From the NCBI GenBank assembly GCA_964017125.1, contig OZ024914.1, forward strand, positions 15,479,508-15,543,507: a stretch of DNA of 64,000 nucleotides, written 5' to 3'. Below the pieces are notes generated by a model. The model did no database searches, was not told where the DNA came from, and saw nothing but the letters and a program-made list of their open reading frames with translations. The stretch comes from Flabesymbios commensalis. Its lineage: Eukaryota; Annelida; Polychaeta; Terebellida; Flabelligeridae. Shown here piece by piece: positions 46,177 to 57,102 of the stretch. Made by a program: the position numbers and the translations under genes. Positions within the stretch are counted from its first letter, which is position 1; each line of letters begins with the position of its first letter.

Positions 46177-46332
46177 TGCGTCAGAAGCCTGGTAATCACA
46201 TCTTCAGCCTCTCAATATCCGATCAGTAAGCACATAATCCAACAGTCTACAACATACAAGAAAAAAGACATAAATACAAATACGTCAACCACAAGAGTAA
46301 TTTTCAACATTGTCGTGAACGGGATCGTATAC

Positions 46333-46412
46333 GGGGACCGTCTTTATACGTCAGAATCTGACGTCTGTAGACGTCAGATTCTGACGTATAAAGACGGTCC
46401 CCGCACTGTAAC
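46333..46412. repeat. HP-C hairpin only
   Basis: GGGGACCGTCTTTATACGTC ... GACGTATAAAGACGGTCCCC, with GACGTCTGTAGACGTC at its centre. Almost perfect arms, no tail. Confidence 0.93.
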
Positions 46413-46415
46413 CTT

Positions 46416-47042
46416 TTCTACAAATTTAAATATGAACAAAATGCCACCGAAATGTATAAAATATGTTGTGGTGAACGCTTAGTTAATCAAATAATTCAAT
46501 AATTCTATATTCAAGACGTCTATTATTCATAAATATTTCTCACAATCTGCACAGTGATTTTCACTGTGAGACGTAGGCCTATATCGGTATCAGCCCATAT
46601 CACACTCCAGCTGTAGTTTGAACTGCAATCTACTACAGTTATGTCATATCTGACTTGATCATGTGAGTATATCTACAAACGTTGCTCTTTTTTCGTGCGA
46701 TATGGGGAAATACAGTAGGCCTACTCCTCCAATGAATACACACCTTATTCATTGGACGAGTGCTGCATTTCCTCATATCGCACTCAAATAAACACTATTT
46801 GCACATCTTATCAGCATTTCAAGCTGGAAATTTCATTAGCAGTTTCAAATGATATAGGCCTATTTTTCTATATTTTAGTAGCGCCAGTTCCATATATCTT
46901 TTTAGTACCCTACTACACGTATTTATAATTGAATTGCAACCACAACAAACGATGACATTCTAAAACAAAAAATATTTAAACCCTGCACATATTCTGAATC
47001 ACCATGATATAATTTCATGAACATGCAGCAATAACTGAGCCC
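46416..47042. other. upstream region with imperfect inverted sequence
   Basis: CGATATGGGGAAATACAGTA (46698) and GCATTTCCTCATATCGCACT (46765) form a loose hairpin. An HP-E-like hairpin remnant (TTTCAAGCTGGAAATTTCAT) is at 46815. Confidence 0.6.
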
Positions 47043-47230
47043 ATGTCCATAGGGCCTTGTCCTGCTGATGTGTTTGTAACATTTTTCTGGAATTGATGAC
47101 GCAATTTACAGCTTCAAATGACTAAAAACAGTCCTATGTTTAAAAAAATAGAAAACTACCAATTGTTTGATAAATTAAGTGTCTACCATACACTTATTTT
47201 CGTGATATTCTATTTAATTTTAGGCTTATT
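47043..47230 (+). mobile_element. HP-E MITE, diverged
   Basis: GGGCCTTGTCCTGCTGATGT start, ATTGATGACGCAATTTACAG and CTTCAAATGACTAAAAA hairpin remnant, TTAAGTGTCTACCATAC body. Confidence 0.75.
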
Positions 47231-47767
47231 TAAAAACGTATATTTTATACAGGAATAGTAGTACAATGTATGCATATACAGGCCGAGTTGTACAAGTTTA
47301 AAATGGATGGACAGCATGAAATACACGAGTTTAAATGTGCGTAGGGAAGGTGCAATAATGTACGGCGCAGCGCTTTGCAGAAATAAAACCGTCAATGTAA
47401 CACCTACATGTACATTGTACAATCCTAGGCGTTCGTTGTTTCGTAATGAGTATCCCAATCGGCTAATATCCTGATTGATCTGACCATCCAATTAGTTATA
47501 TAATAAATGTATTATATTTCAGCATCCTAAACACGAGCATCACCTATGATGACAAACACGTAGTGACCCAGATATACCAGCCTCCTGGTGTAGTCACTAT
47601 ACATGTAAGTAGCATCACTGTACCAACAGCACATTGAGCCCTATGGGTGACCAACAACAGTCGTGCAGTGCATAAACCATCTAATTGACCTTTCACATAA
47701 AGGGTTTTGAAACTGAAACGTGACTTTTTATCAGCTATGCTAGGATACATTTGATTGCCGGCATCAT

Positions 47768-47850
47768 AAATTTAACTAATTTTCACCCACTTGGAAGTTG
47801 TGGATCGCGTAAGCAAGTGGGTGAGAATTAAATTTTTCAAATTTAGCACT
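47768..47850 (-). repeat. HP-B hairpin, internally deleted
   Basis: TTCACCCACTTGGAAGTTGT then GGATCGCGTAAGCAAGTGGG: the right arm has lost its GAAGTTGTG half. Confidence 0.8.
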
Positions 47851-48287
47851 TATATGGTCAATTATTGGTATTATATTGACATACAGTAACACGATATGAT
47901 GTAGATGCGTGATCCACTGCATGTTCTCATTAATAACGGCAATGATTCGGACGATAAAACAAGTCGTTTGTTTTACAGCTATATTATAGGTTATGTATCT
48001 CGTGAAATTATACGCAGTTTCTCTTTTATTATTGCAATCGTTATTTTTCGATTACCCATACGCGTTATTTTTTCATTAACCATACGAGTCCCAGATGCAC
48101 GTTTAATTGCATACTTTCAAATCACACGAATTGTCACGAGCTGCATAGTTGATTGATATTTATTAAAAATATCTAATTTTAACTTCTAATATATAAAAAT
48201 TACATGTAGCTATGAATCGCACAGTCGATTGCCGAAAATTGCAGTTTTAATTAAACATTCGTTTATCACATTGTGGTATTTTATTGA

Positions 48288-48404
48288 TATCCCTGCAAAA
48301 ACGTGACGCTGATCAAGTGTTGGTTTAATGTTGGTCAAACGTCTGTGACGCTGGCCCAACATTGAATCAAAATTATGCGAACATGTCCTGTTTGCTGGGA
48401 TATC
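48288..48404. repeat. PAL-A palindrome, full length
   Basis: ATATCCCTGCAAAAACGTGA and TCCTGTTTGCTGGGATAT ends. TGTTGGTTTAATGTTGGTCA and CCCAACATTGAATCAAAATT around CGTCTGTGACGC. Confidence 0.88.
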
Positions 48405-48738
48405 ACACAATTATAGCAGATAAAGGCCCCAAGTATAATGTATGTAGACGCATATGGACTGGTTATATACAATTACCATTTATTAAATCAATAATCGTAA
48501 ACACTAATAAGGCATACTGGTAGTGTATTAAAGTCAGCCCTACTAAACCATACGGCGATCAATTAATATTTTCTCGCAGACAGTGCTATAAATTGTGTTT
48601 TATTTCTTATAAACTACTTATTTATTTGCTTTCAAGCTGGTCATCTCGACCCATCATACGCCTAAGATATTTGTCGACTGCTTTTTAAAACAAATGCTCT
48701 AAATATCGTATTTAAATAGTACTGAGTGCTGTTTTTAC

Positions 48739-48791
48739 CTTGAATTGGTAACGGGACGTCGAGGCATCAACAAAGACGACTTCACCTTATC
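48739..48791 (-). other. possible 5' non-coding exon of RIPOR
   Basis: A 53-base segment lies between a pyrimidine-rich acceptor (ATTCTATCAG/G) and a weak donor (TTCAAG/GTAAAAAC). One frame is open and contains an ATG, but it leaves two bases and is out of phase with exon 1, where splicing would soon hit a stop. If real it is therefore likely untranslated. A TA-flanked MITE ends 15 bases upstream of the acceptor. No expression evidence is available here. Confidence 0.3.
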
Positions 48792-48807
48792 CTGATAGAA
48801 TAAGATA

Positions 48808-49076
48808 TTAAAGGTGATCTATCACTCTTTATATGGTATGAATAATTATGTCCTTATATGGGGTGATTGGTTATCATGTGACCCGCTCAGAAGGTCACAT
48901 GATAGCCAATCACCCCGTATATGGGGGTAATTGACTATCATGTGACTCTCTCAGAGAGTCACATGATAGTCAAATCACCCCATATAAGGAAACACTTGTG
49001 CCCCATCTTGTGGCAACTTTGATTTATTTGTCACAAGTTTATTCATACTTTATAAAGGGTGATATGTCACCTTTAA
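48808..49076. mobile_element. 269-bp MITE, TA target duplication, two internal palindromes
   Basis: TTAAAGGTGATCTATCACTC at the left and GGGTGATATGTCACCTTTAA at the right, each flanked by TA (48806-48807, 49077-49078). The inside holds two palindromes, ATCATGTGACCCGCTCAG / GGTCACATGAT and CTATCATGTGACTCTCTC / AGAGAGTCACATGATAG, bounded by GGGGTGATTGG / CCAATCACCCC. TA duplication points to a Tc1/mariner-type origin. Confidence 0.85.
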
Positions 49077-49377
49077 TAAATCATTAATTCTATCCACCTC
49101 CCCTCGGAGTTTCGACCGGTACAAACCCAATAAATACATACATCGCAATTGCGACTCCTAATCTCAAATTAGTTACAATTTCACACTCAGTCAGTGACGC
49201 TGGTTGAGAGCGGAATGAGAAGATATTTTGTAGATATAAATCGTCCATGAATTGTTCCCGTGAGGGATCAGGCTGCATACGGCAGGTGTCTCCCGGTAAA
49301 GATCGCGGGGGACATCTCTCCCCAAGACCAGAACAATCAATTTGGAATGTAGTAAAATATAGGGATGATTTATATTA

Positions 49378-49808
49378 ACCCTTTCAGCGCGGGTACAGAT
49401 TCTGACGTCTAAAGACGATCCCCGCACTGAAAGAGTTTAACATATAGGTATTCGAATGAAGCGGAAAGAGCTAACTAAGACATTTAGGATGACTTCATAT
49501 TGAAAAAAAACACTTTGGTCTCCATAGCTTATACAAAATGATTTCAGCGTTGCAAGGGTTAACCCTTTGACCGCCAAATTTTCCGATTGTAGTTTCCACT
49601 CACTTGAAGTTGTGTTTCGCTGACGCGATCCACAACTTTAATTGAGTGAAAATTATTCAGATTTGACAAAATGGAGATCAACTATTATAAAATCTTGCTG
49701 ATTTATGTCACATTTAGTATGTTTACCATGTTTGAAAGGTGGTGCTTAATGTGGTAATAAAAAATTGAAAACCCGAATATATTCGGGACCGGCGGTGAAA
49801 GGGTTAAG
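49378..49808 (+). mobile_element. HP-C joined to HP-B2 (reversed) at a shared TTAA
   Basis: HP-C: TTAACCCTTTCAGCGCGGGT, GAAGCGGAAAGAGCTAAC, end GCGTTGCAAGGGTTAA. The next element starts on that TTAA as TTAACCCTTTGACCGCC and runs through the hairpin CACTTGAAGTTGTGTTTCGC / CCACAACTTTAATTGAGTG to ACCGGCGGTGAAAGGGTTAA. Confidence 0.92.
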
Positions 49809-50105
49809 AAGCAACAAGAAGCTATAAAATGTCACATTAATCAGGCATACAGTGGGGAGAGATAGGAGAGATTGCAGCCAACACGAGCAGGATTGGAGGA
49901 TGATGTGTGAATTAATGATCAGAGCCTCAGGACACCTGTGAGCACGTTTACAATTCCAGCACCCGGGTAGTCCCTCATTTTCTTCCAAAATTTTCATTTT
50001 CAACCACTCAGAGCAGCTCTGTGCGTCACAAAAATTCACCAGAACTGGAAAGTATTCTGTCCAAACAGTCACGTTTATAAAGAAGTATTCTGGACTGAAA
50101 GATTT

Positions 50106-50490
50106 AACCCTTTCACAGCTAGGCACAACTATTGCAGGGTTTTCGGCAGGAAGGGTCCGGACCCTCCCCCCCCCCCCACACACACACTCCCCAGGAGGAT
50201 ATCCCTCCTTGTTGGCAAGAAAAATAAAATATATTCCATATTTTACTGTCATTTCAGTTAAAATAGGCCATTTTAAGCACCAAAATATAAAACTCTGAAA
50301 TTTTTTTCTCATGAAGGAGGACCCTCAGACTCCCCCCACCCCTTTTGTACCCCCCCCCCCTCTCAAACATTTCTGGCGGAAACCCTGTATTGTGAGTTAT
50401 TTTCACCCACTTCAAGTTGTGGATCGCGGTAGTGAGACACAAGTTCAAGTGGGTGAAAATTTAAAATGATAACTGAGCGGCGGAGGTGAC
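50106..50490 (-). mobile_element. HP-B element carrying a nested MITE
   Basis: Outer: TTAACCCTTTCACAGCTAGG ... hairpin CACCCACTTCAAGTTGTGGA / AGACACAAGTTCAAGTGGGTG ... GAGCGGCGGAGG. The nested element is listed separately. Confidence 0.85.
50135..50387. mobile_element. 253-bp MITE with CAGGGTTTTC ends and 5-bp duplication
   Basis: CAGGGTTTTCGGCAGGAA at the left, TTCTGGCGGAAACCCTG at the right (inverted, about 16 of 18 matching). TATTG is present on both sides (50130-50134, 50388-50392). The interior has two poly-C runs. The superfamily is not assigned; CAGGG ends occur in hAT-like elements, but those make 8-bp duplications. Confidence 0.85.
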
Positions 50491-50647
50491 GAAATAGCCC
50501 TATTTTATAAAAAGCCGAAGTACAATGTATAATATCTTAAATCAAAGCTCAGAAACTCCTTACATTGCTGGATTATAACAATTTTTAGTCAATATTTTTT
50601 ATTGAAAAAATGTCATGTGGTGTATTAAAAGCGACGAGGGAGCCTAA

Positions 50648-50893
50648 TAAAACCTTTAAGCCCCCATGATGCATTAAAGCATCATTTTACATCCCTGAAA
50701 ACATACTTAATTTTCCTACAACTAGGGGCTTTATAATTTCCATGAAACTCGTTTACCAATACATGGTAATTTTATTTAATTTTTCACCCACTTCAAATCA
50801 TCTTTATCCACTACAAGTCGGGAATTGCGACAGCAATTCGCGGCTTGTAGTGGATGAAGATGACAATGGTAAATTCAGGATTAAAAGGGTTGA
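50648..50893 (+). mobile_element. HP-D MITE
   Basis: AAACCTTTAAGCCCCCATGA start, ATGCATTAAAGCATCATTTT, hairpin CTACAAGTCGGGAATTGCGA / CAATTCGCGGCTTGTAG, end ATTCAGGATTAAAAGGGTT. Confidence 0.92.
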
Positions 50894-51349
50894 AGGGTGA
50901 ATTCTTCCAGTTGGTTAAAATTGCCAGCATACAATTTGCATCAAAACATAGGTCAATCTAGCAAATTTAATATAATGTCAATTTCTCCATCAAATTAGGT
51001 GTTGGAGGGAGAAATAGAAAAAAAGCTAAAACGGTTTTAGACGTGATTAGCACGTTAACTTAAAGGTTGAGATGCGCTGAGCTCATTATAAATAATAGAC
51101 CGCCAATCAGTGACCAATCAGAGAAATAAATCAAAAGAACCAAAGTTGGTTTATTTCACACTATGCTTGAAGGCACTGTGGAATGAGGAGTAAGTTTATC
51201 TTGTCTTGTCGTATCTCAGCAAAGACGAGGCGTTGAACCAATGTTTTTTTTAAATGCGGCAGCGTCGCAGAACCAAAGACGTCCAGATTACTAGTCCACA
51301 GCCGAGCTGAACGAGGTTTCGAGGGACACCAGGCATCCACAATGGACTA

Positions 51350-51425
51350 GCTAACAAACATGAGATGTTGACCGATGTTGGTTCAATGTTGGTCCACCGT
51401 CTACGACGCTGGCTCAACAATAAGG
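51350..51425. repeat. PAL-A palindrome
   Basis: CTAACAAACATGAGATGTTG, CGATGTTGGTTCAATGTTGG, GCTGGCTCAACAATAAGG. The right arm is cut short. A fragment (CGTTGAACCAATG, GGCAGCGTCGCAGAACC) lies at 51226-51275. Confidence 0.82.
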
Positions 51426-51429
51426 TTCA

Positions 51430-52080
51430 TCAATTCCTCGATAAATATTTGCTTTTCTCATCTGACTAATTAGCTCTTTAAAGTGGAAGTAGTAGTGGTA
51501 GTACAATATTGCTTAACATCACTTCTCGGCACTAATGGACATTTAGGTAAGTTTGTAATACGTTCACAAAAACGCAAAAAATAAAAATGGTCGCTACTGT
51601 CTTAAAAATCACTGAACTGCGACTAAAACGTTTCACACAGCGACCAGGTATAGATATGTGCCTACATATAAATCAAGAGTGATTCGGCTTAGCTGTTCTG
51701 GAGTTATCGCACTCGAAAGAAATCAAAATTTGTAATTATAAATAGCCGCCATTTTCTTTAATATCGCTGAACCCAAAGAGCAAAATCTTATCATTTCGCG
51801 GTCAGTAACTACAAAATGATAAGCAATTTGGATTAGCGGTGGAAATATCACGTTCACAAATTCCAGCCAATGTAATAAATCGGTGGTCATTTTGCTTTTT
51901 TCAACCATTATTGAACTTGTTCGAGAACTGGTTATTAGAAACAAATTTCAGCAAGATGCATGAAAAACTTTGCACAAGTTATCGTGCCCACAAAGAAATG
52001 TTAACGCCGACGCCGTCGAACTTCAATTGTAATAACCCACTTTTTTAAAACAAAGAGGCCAGCCGGCCACCATAATCCCC
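51430..52080. other. upstream sequence, nothing recognised
   Basis: No exon or repeat family identified; a shallow similarity to HP-B ends near 51800 was not convincing. Confidence 0.4.
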
Positions 52081-52084
52081 CGCC

Positions 52085-52328
52085 CCACCGGCGTGATACA
52101 AATCTCACATTTTGTTTTACAGTAATGATCTGGCTATGTAGCACGCTTACATGTAAACTACAGATATTATTTCAATGATGGCCACAAGTCAGGCCATTTT
52201 TAATTTATTCAAGTTTTGCAGGGAATATCCCCATCTGAAACCGCACATTTTGTTTTATAGCAATCATCTGGCACGGTTTTCAAAATGTTACGAATAGTAA
52301 AGTCAATAATGGTCGCAATTCGGCCATT
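52085..52328 (+). repeat. pearl-like unit fragments
   Basis: TCTCACATTTTGTTTTACAG, CTGGCTATGTAGCACG, then GCACATTTTGTTTTATAGCA and TCGGCCATTTTAA match units of 32222-33905. The second unit is cut by the HP-B2 that follows. Confidence 0.82.
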
Positions 52329-52545
52329 TTAACCCTTTAACCGCCAAATTATTCAATTTGAAAATATTTTCACCCACTTGAAGTGAGTAAAAATTATTCA
52401 GATTTGACAAATTGGAGGTCAACTGTTTTCAAATATTGCTGATTGATGTCACATTTTATATTTAACAAGTTTAAAAGGTGGTATTTAATGTGCTAATAAA
52501 AAATGAAAACACGAATACATGCGGCACCAGCGCTTAAAGGGTTAA
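52329..52545. mobile_element. HP-B2 MITE, 217 bp with TTAA at both ends
   Basis: TTAACCCTTTAACCGCCAAA and CGCTTAAAGGGTTAA. Half hairpin CACCCACTTGAAGTGAG, CAAATTGGAGGTCAACTGTT, GAATACATGCGGCACC. Inserted in a pearl-like unit. Confidence 0.92.
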
Positions 52546-52559
52546 AATTAAGTTAAAGG

Positions 52560-53620
52560 GTTGAAATTTGTAAACCTGTGATCCACAGTGGAATGGTCAT
52601 GCACAGGGCGGTGTCTATAAATTGCCAGGACAAGGGAGTCCTCCAGCATATATAAGACCGGGACGCTGTAAATAAAATAATGAGTCGCATGTAGGCATAC
52701 ACGTTAATCTTCAAAATCACCTGAAATCGGGAAACTGTCACGAATGGCCTGATTCTGAGTGATCACTGCTGCATCAGCTTCAGTAACCTGATTACCTGAC
52801 TACAGTATAGACTAGCTCTTCAACATGTTTGAGAACTACAACTTATATAATATTCAATATTTATCATAATGTGCAGGTGTAGCCTAAATTTCAAATAAAT
52901 TACAACATCATAACAGGTCTAGTTTCAAATATTGGGGGTACTTCCATTTATTTTATGCTGGCAATTGCATCAGCATTATCAAAAGGTAATCACTGGTAGA
53001 TATGGTAGACGTTTAATAGTACAAGGTGAAAATGTAGTTCACTGGTTTTTCGGCGAGATAATCTTGAATGGAAACAACATCAAAAGGAACAGTGACTACA
53101 CCTATTTAACTTAAATTTCAATGATTAATGACTAGACCTACAATTTTAAACACCCTAAATATTATTGAGAACGGGTGGTATTTCACTGGAAATGTATCCA
53201 AGAAGGACCTGTACTCTCTAGAAAGTGTTTCACATGGGAAAGTACATATCCCAAGGTGAGTGCGGATCCTGGGATCTGCGTATAACTAAGCGGCGAACCA
53301 CAAGTGACCTACCATTAATGACCAGCGACCAGCGACCAGGGGACACATCCTGCCAAATACGATACTTTCAGCCTTTGCTGGTTTAACTCTTCTTTGATCA
53401 AATTCCCCACAAAAAAGTATTCCTGGAACTCGGAAGTTTATTTTTATGCTCTTAATTTATGATGTAATATATCCAGCAGACCCTCATAAGCAGGCAGTAG
53501 ACGCAGCATATTAAAACCTAGCAAATAGCTATATAACCCCCAGGGCTTTAATGTGGTATAGAACTGTGAGATGACAGCAAGGGCATTTCAATGTCAAATA
53601 AGCTGATTATTTAAGTGTAT
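52560..53620. other. upstream sequence, nothing recognised
   Basis: No gene or repeat family found. Confidence 0.4.
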
Positions 53621-53624
53621 AAAA

Positions 53625-53716
53625 TCGCATTATTGCGAACTTGGGTGGCTACCGAGGATTCGCATTATTGCGAACTTGGGTGGCTACCAAAGATTCGCAT
53701 TTTTGCGAACTTGGGC
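53625..53716 (+). repeat. 35-bp tandem repeat
   Basis: TCGCATTATTGCGAACTTGG then GTGGCTACC: two full units and a partial third (53625, 53660, 53695). The TTCGCA...TGCGAA core is itself palindromic. Confidence 0.95.
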
Positions 53717-53875
53717 AAGAAAGGGTTAATGTTGGGCCAACGTCGCAGAAGGTCTTATCTCTGTGTGTAACACAGCAACATTTAAAGGTAAATCAGAGAG
53801 GCCGTGGAAAAGTCAACCCTCTCAGCCTGAATTCTATTATCGGCGAGTAATCACCAATATCCCGGTGGGCATATA

Positions 53876-54057
53876 ACACGGGACGCTGATTTAGTGGTGG
53901 TATGATGTTGTGAAAGCGTCGTAGACGGTGGCTCAACATTGTACCACCACTGGACAAACACTAGTTTAGCATCTCGTGTTTGCAGAGACGTTCCCAGCAA
54001 ACACGACACAATGACCCAATGTTGGATATTGGATAATGTGTGGTGTTTGTTGGGGAG
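53876..54057. repeat. PAL-A palindrome plus a short variant
   Basis: 53876-53987: TTAGTGGTGGTATGATGTTG faces CAACATTGTACCACCACTGG (ATGGTACCACC-type arm private to this copy). 53993-54057: CCCAGCAAACACGACACAAT / GTGTGGTGTTTGTTGGGGA around ATGTTGGATATTGG. Confidence 0.9.
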
Positions 54058-54059
54058 AG

Positions 54060-55265
54060 TGGGATAGACTGAACCAGATAGAGTAGGGAGGGGCAGCAAA
54101 ACATTGGATATTTCGATTATATAAATGATTACAACTTGAAATAAAATTAGAAGGCATTGCCAAGATATGAAGATAGGGGTATATCATTCTGTTCCCCGCA
54201 CCAAAACCAGAGATAAAATGGCTTTCAGTTTCCCGTGGTTTTATGTCCTGTGTGACGAAACACAGACCACTGAACCCAATGCCTCATCCCCTAACATACA
54301 GTGACGTCAAGAAGTTTGTTAAGAGTCTGGTAACGTGGCATTAATTGGTCGTTTAAAGTCATTGCACAGAAATTACCAATGATTACTGCATGCCACATGT
54401 CTTTGAATAGTTTATAGCACTGCTTATGGAAAGCCAGGTGCAGCACCCAGCCCCCATCGGACTAGAACAAGCATTGCCATATACGGAACCTGGCGCTAAA
54501 TGCATTGATCTGCAATGCTAACTTAGGTTGAATACTCCTGGCTGGTATATATATGAATGTATCGTTATGTTTACTATGAGATCAATCTTTCTGTTTTTAC
54601 TCATTGTTCAAGAAACAGTCAGATACACGGGCCCATCCCAAACAAAAACTGAGAATATAGATTATCTTAGGTTTCTCTGAGCTAAGACGATTCTAACTGT
54701 TCTAATGTAAAGTTAAAGAACTGTTTTTTTTCACGTACAGTCAGTAGAAAGTTAAGATGATCTCGTCTCTTCTTAATTTAAGACTCTTAGTCAAAGTGTA
54801 TCCAAATGTTATTGTGAGCGACAAGAAGCTGTGAACTCCACACCTAAAAATAGATCAATAGCATCATCTTCGAACTTATATCATGTGTTTTCCTAAGATG
54901 CATACAAAATATGAAGACCTAACTCAAACGTTTCAGAAAATATTGCGTATCATTAGGCCAACGATGGAGCAACGTTTCGTATTTGAGGTAATGTTTTGCT
55001 CAGTGCCAGAGACATTGTCAACATGAGATGGCGGTATCCCCTAACACTATCATTATGTTATTGTATGACCTTTCTACACTAGACAAGGCGGATGGTGAGC
55101 CTTTTAGCGAGCTTCCTCGGGCGATCAGTTTACAATCTAATACTAGGCAGATAACGTTATCCCAGATACCATGTCACCATGTAAAATGTAATATCAAGCA
55201 AATCAAGCTGATATTTAAGCGGTGGTCTCTCTCAGCGAAATGGTAGACTAATTGTTTAAATTTTT
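54060..55265. other. upstream sequence, nothing recognised
   Basis: A 72-codon plus-strand open frame at 55028 has no recognisable similarity. Confidence 0.4.
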
Positions 55266-55267
55266 AT

Positions 55268-55470
55268 TTAAATTTTCACCTACTTGAAGTTGTGATTAGC
55301 TACCGCGACCCACAACTTCAAGTAGGTGAAACTTAATAAAACTTACCTAAACTTTAGACCAGCTTTTGCAAATCTTGATGTTTAAACGCTGATTTCTTTC
55401 CCAATAGCCGTGATTTGATCGGCTAATACAACCAACTACAACGACTATAATAATTGTGCTTAGATCTTTA
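55268..55470 (+). mobile_element. HP-B1 MITE
   Basis: TTTCACCTACTTGAAGTTGT / ACAACTTCAAGTAGGTGAAA perfect hairpin arms; the change to CCTACTT is present on both arms. Body TTTGCAAATCTTGATGTTTA, CCAATAGCCGTGATTTG, end CTTAGATCTTTAGGGTAA. Confidence 0.93.
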
Positions 55471-55593
55471 GGGTAATATAAACCTATCGGATATATCGTG
55501 TTCTCGAAGCTAAAGTGTCTTACATGTTTATCTAATGAGTGACAGATAAGAGGCTTTTGGTTCCAAGAGATGATATAACTATATACCGTCATA

Positions 55594-55828
55594 GAATTAA
55601 CCCTTAGAACGCTAAAATATTTTTACATCAACCAAGAGGGTTTTGTTCAATTTGAAAGCATCATAAATGTGTTAGTTAGCTCTGTCTGCTTCATTTGAAT
55701 ACCTATGTTATGGATCTGCAGCTATTATAAATATTTACTTCTTTCGGAGCGGGGACCGGCTTTATAATCTGACGTCTATAGACGTCTATAGACGACAAAT
55801 TCGGAGGTCCCCGCGTTGGAAGAGTTAA
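55594..55828 (-). mobile_element. HP-C MITE
   Basis: TTAACCCTTAGAACGCTAAA, TTTGAATACCTATGTTATGG, hairpin GACGTCTATAGACGTC, end CCCCGCGTTGGAAGAGTTAA. Confidence 0.9.
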
Positions 55829-55928
55829 TATAATTACACTTGGTGATATTCATAACGTCATCACATATACCACAGATATTTGGCTATACGCGCACGATTC
55901 ACGATTTCTCAACCTTTCTGTTGTGAGG

Positions 55929-56103
55929 ACAACGTCTACGACGCTGGACCGGCATTAAAACAACACTGGTTTAACGTCTTGTTTAGTAGGATCCCAGCAG
56001 ACACGGCACATCAAACCAGTGTTGGCTTAAGGTTGGGCCACCGTCTGCGACGCTGGCCCAACATTAAAACAACATTGATTTAATGGGTCGTGTTTGCAGG
56101 GAT
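55929..56103. repeat. one and a half PAL-A palindromes back to back
   Basis: Half copy 55929-55991 (CAACGTCTACGACGCTGGAC, TTAAAACAACACTGG, TTGTTTAGTAGGAT). Full copy 55992-56103 (CCCAGCAGACACGGCACATC, TGGCTTAAGGTTGGGCCACC, GGCCCAACATTAAAACAACA). Confidence 0.9.
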
Positions 56104-56567
56104 GAGCTTTAACACAAAAGATGCACACATTATACACACGGATTGTGATACCGTTTATCACCACTTCCTGTGTCACGTTTCCACATCGGGGCGTTGTAAT
56201 GCCGGCTGTTTTATAACACATTTCCCAGTTTTCGAAATTTGTCCGAAACTGACCAATTTCTTTTTATTATGAAAGCAAATGATCTGGACATTGTAAACGA
56301 TATAAAAAAATTATGAATACATACCTAGACAAAAGAGGACCACTGTAAAAACTGCTGTTCCAGTGATACTATATTTTTAGAGATTTATTAATTTTAAACT
56401 ATTAGCATTGTTTTGTCATTGTGTGTCTTTTATTTGTTTGATTGTAATGTATACTGTTTTGTCTTTTAAATGTTTTTGCAAAATTGTTTGTTCATGTAAA
56501 CAGAAGTACATAAATATATATTATATTATATTATATTCACATGCAGTGTGATAATATATAAAGCGGA

Positions 56568-56677
56568 TCCCAGCAAACATGAGATGCTATTTCCGTGTTG
56601 GTTTAATGCTGGGACAGCGTCGCAGACGGTGGGCCAGCAATAAACCAATAGAGAAACAACATCTCATGTTTGCTGTG
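56568..56677. repeat. PAL-A palindrome
   Basis: ATCCCAGCAAACATGAGATG and CATCTCATGTTTGCTGTGAT. TTGGTTTAATGCTGGGACAG and GGGCCAGCAATAAACCAA around CGTCGCAGACG. Confidence 0.93.
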
Positions 56678-56699
56678 ATTATTCGTTGCCATAGCAGCA

Positions 56700-57100
56700 T
56701 AACTGAATACGGATACTATCACATCATATCAGCTTATTATTGGCTAATCTACATTATATTAAATATCAAATAATTAATTTGCTTCAACTACCAGATATAA
56801 GCGATTAAAAAATAAAGTATTTAATGTAAGTATAGAACCACAAGATTAATATCGTGAGTCACGCAAATTAAATAATGTTATAATTATATATACCCGTATA
56901 TCTAACTAGTAAATTCGTTACAAATGATTCACGAACATTGTAAGTAGCAATAATTCAATTATCTTTTATCATATTATTATTGAATGATCAATATGGTTTA
57001 ACGTGTGTGAAATTGCTCATTATATCTGAACACTGAACGAATCATTAGATGTGATTTCCGATTAACATAATTAGTAAGATACACGATGATTAGAGATAAT
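56700..57100. other. AT-rich sequence, nothing recognised
   Basis: No repeat or exon identified. Confidence 0.4.
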
Positions 57101-57102
57101 TA

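Noticed and set aside
49746-50312. 188-codon minus-strand open frame
   Set aside because: Runs through an HP-B2 element, a stretch of unrecognised sequence and the C-run MITE; no protein similarity recognised.
55028-55246. 72-codon plus-strand open frame as a gene
   Set aside because: No recognisable domain, no supporting splice or initiation context, length expected by chance.
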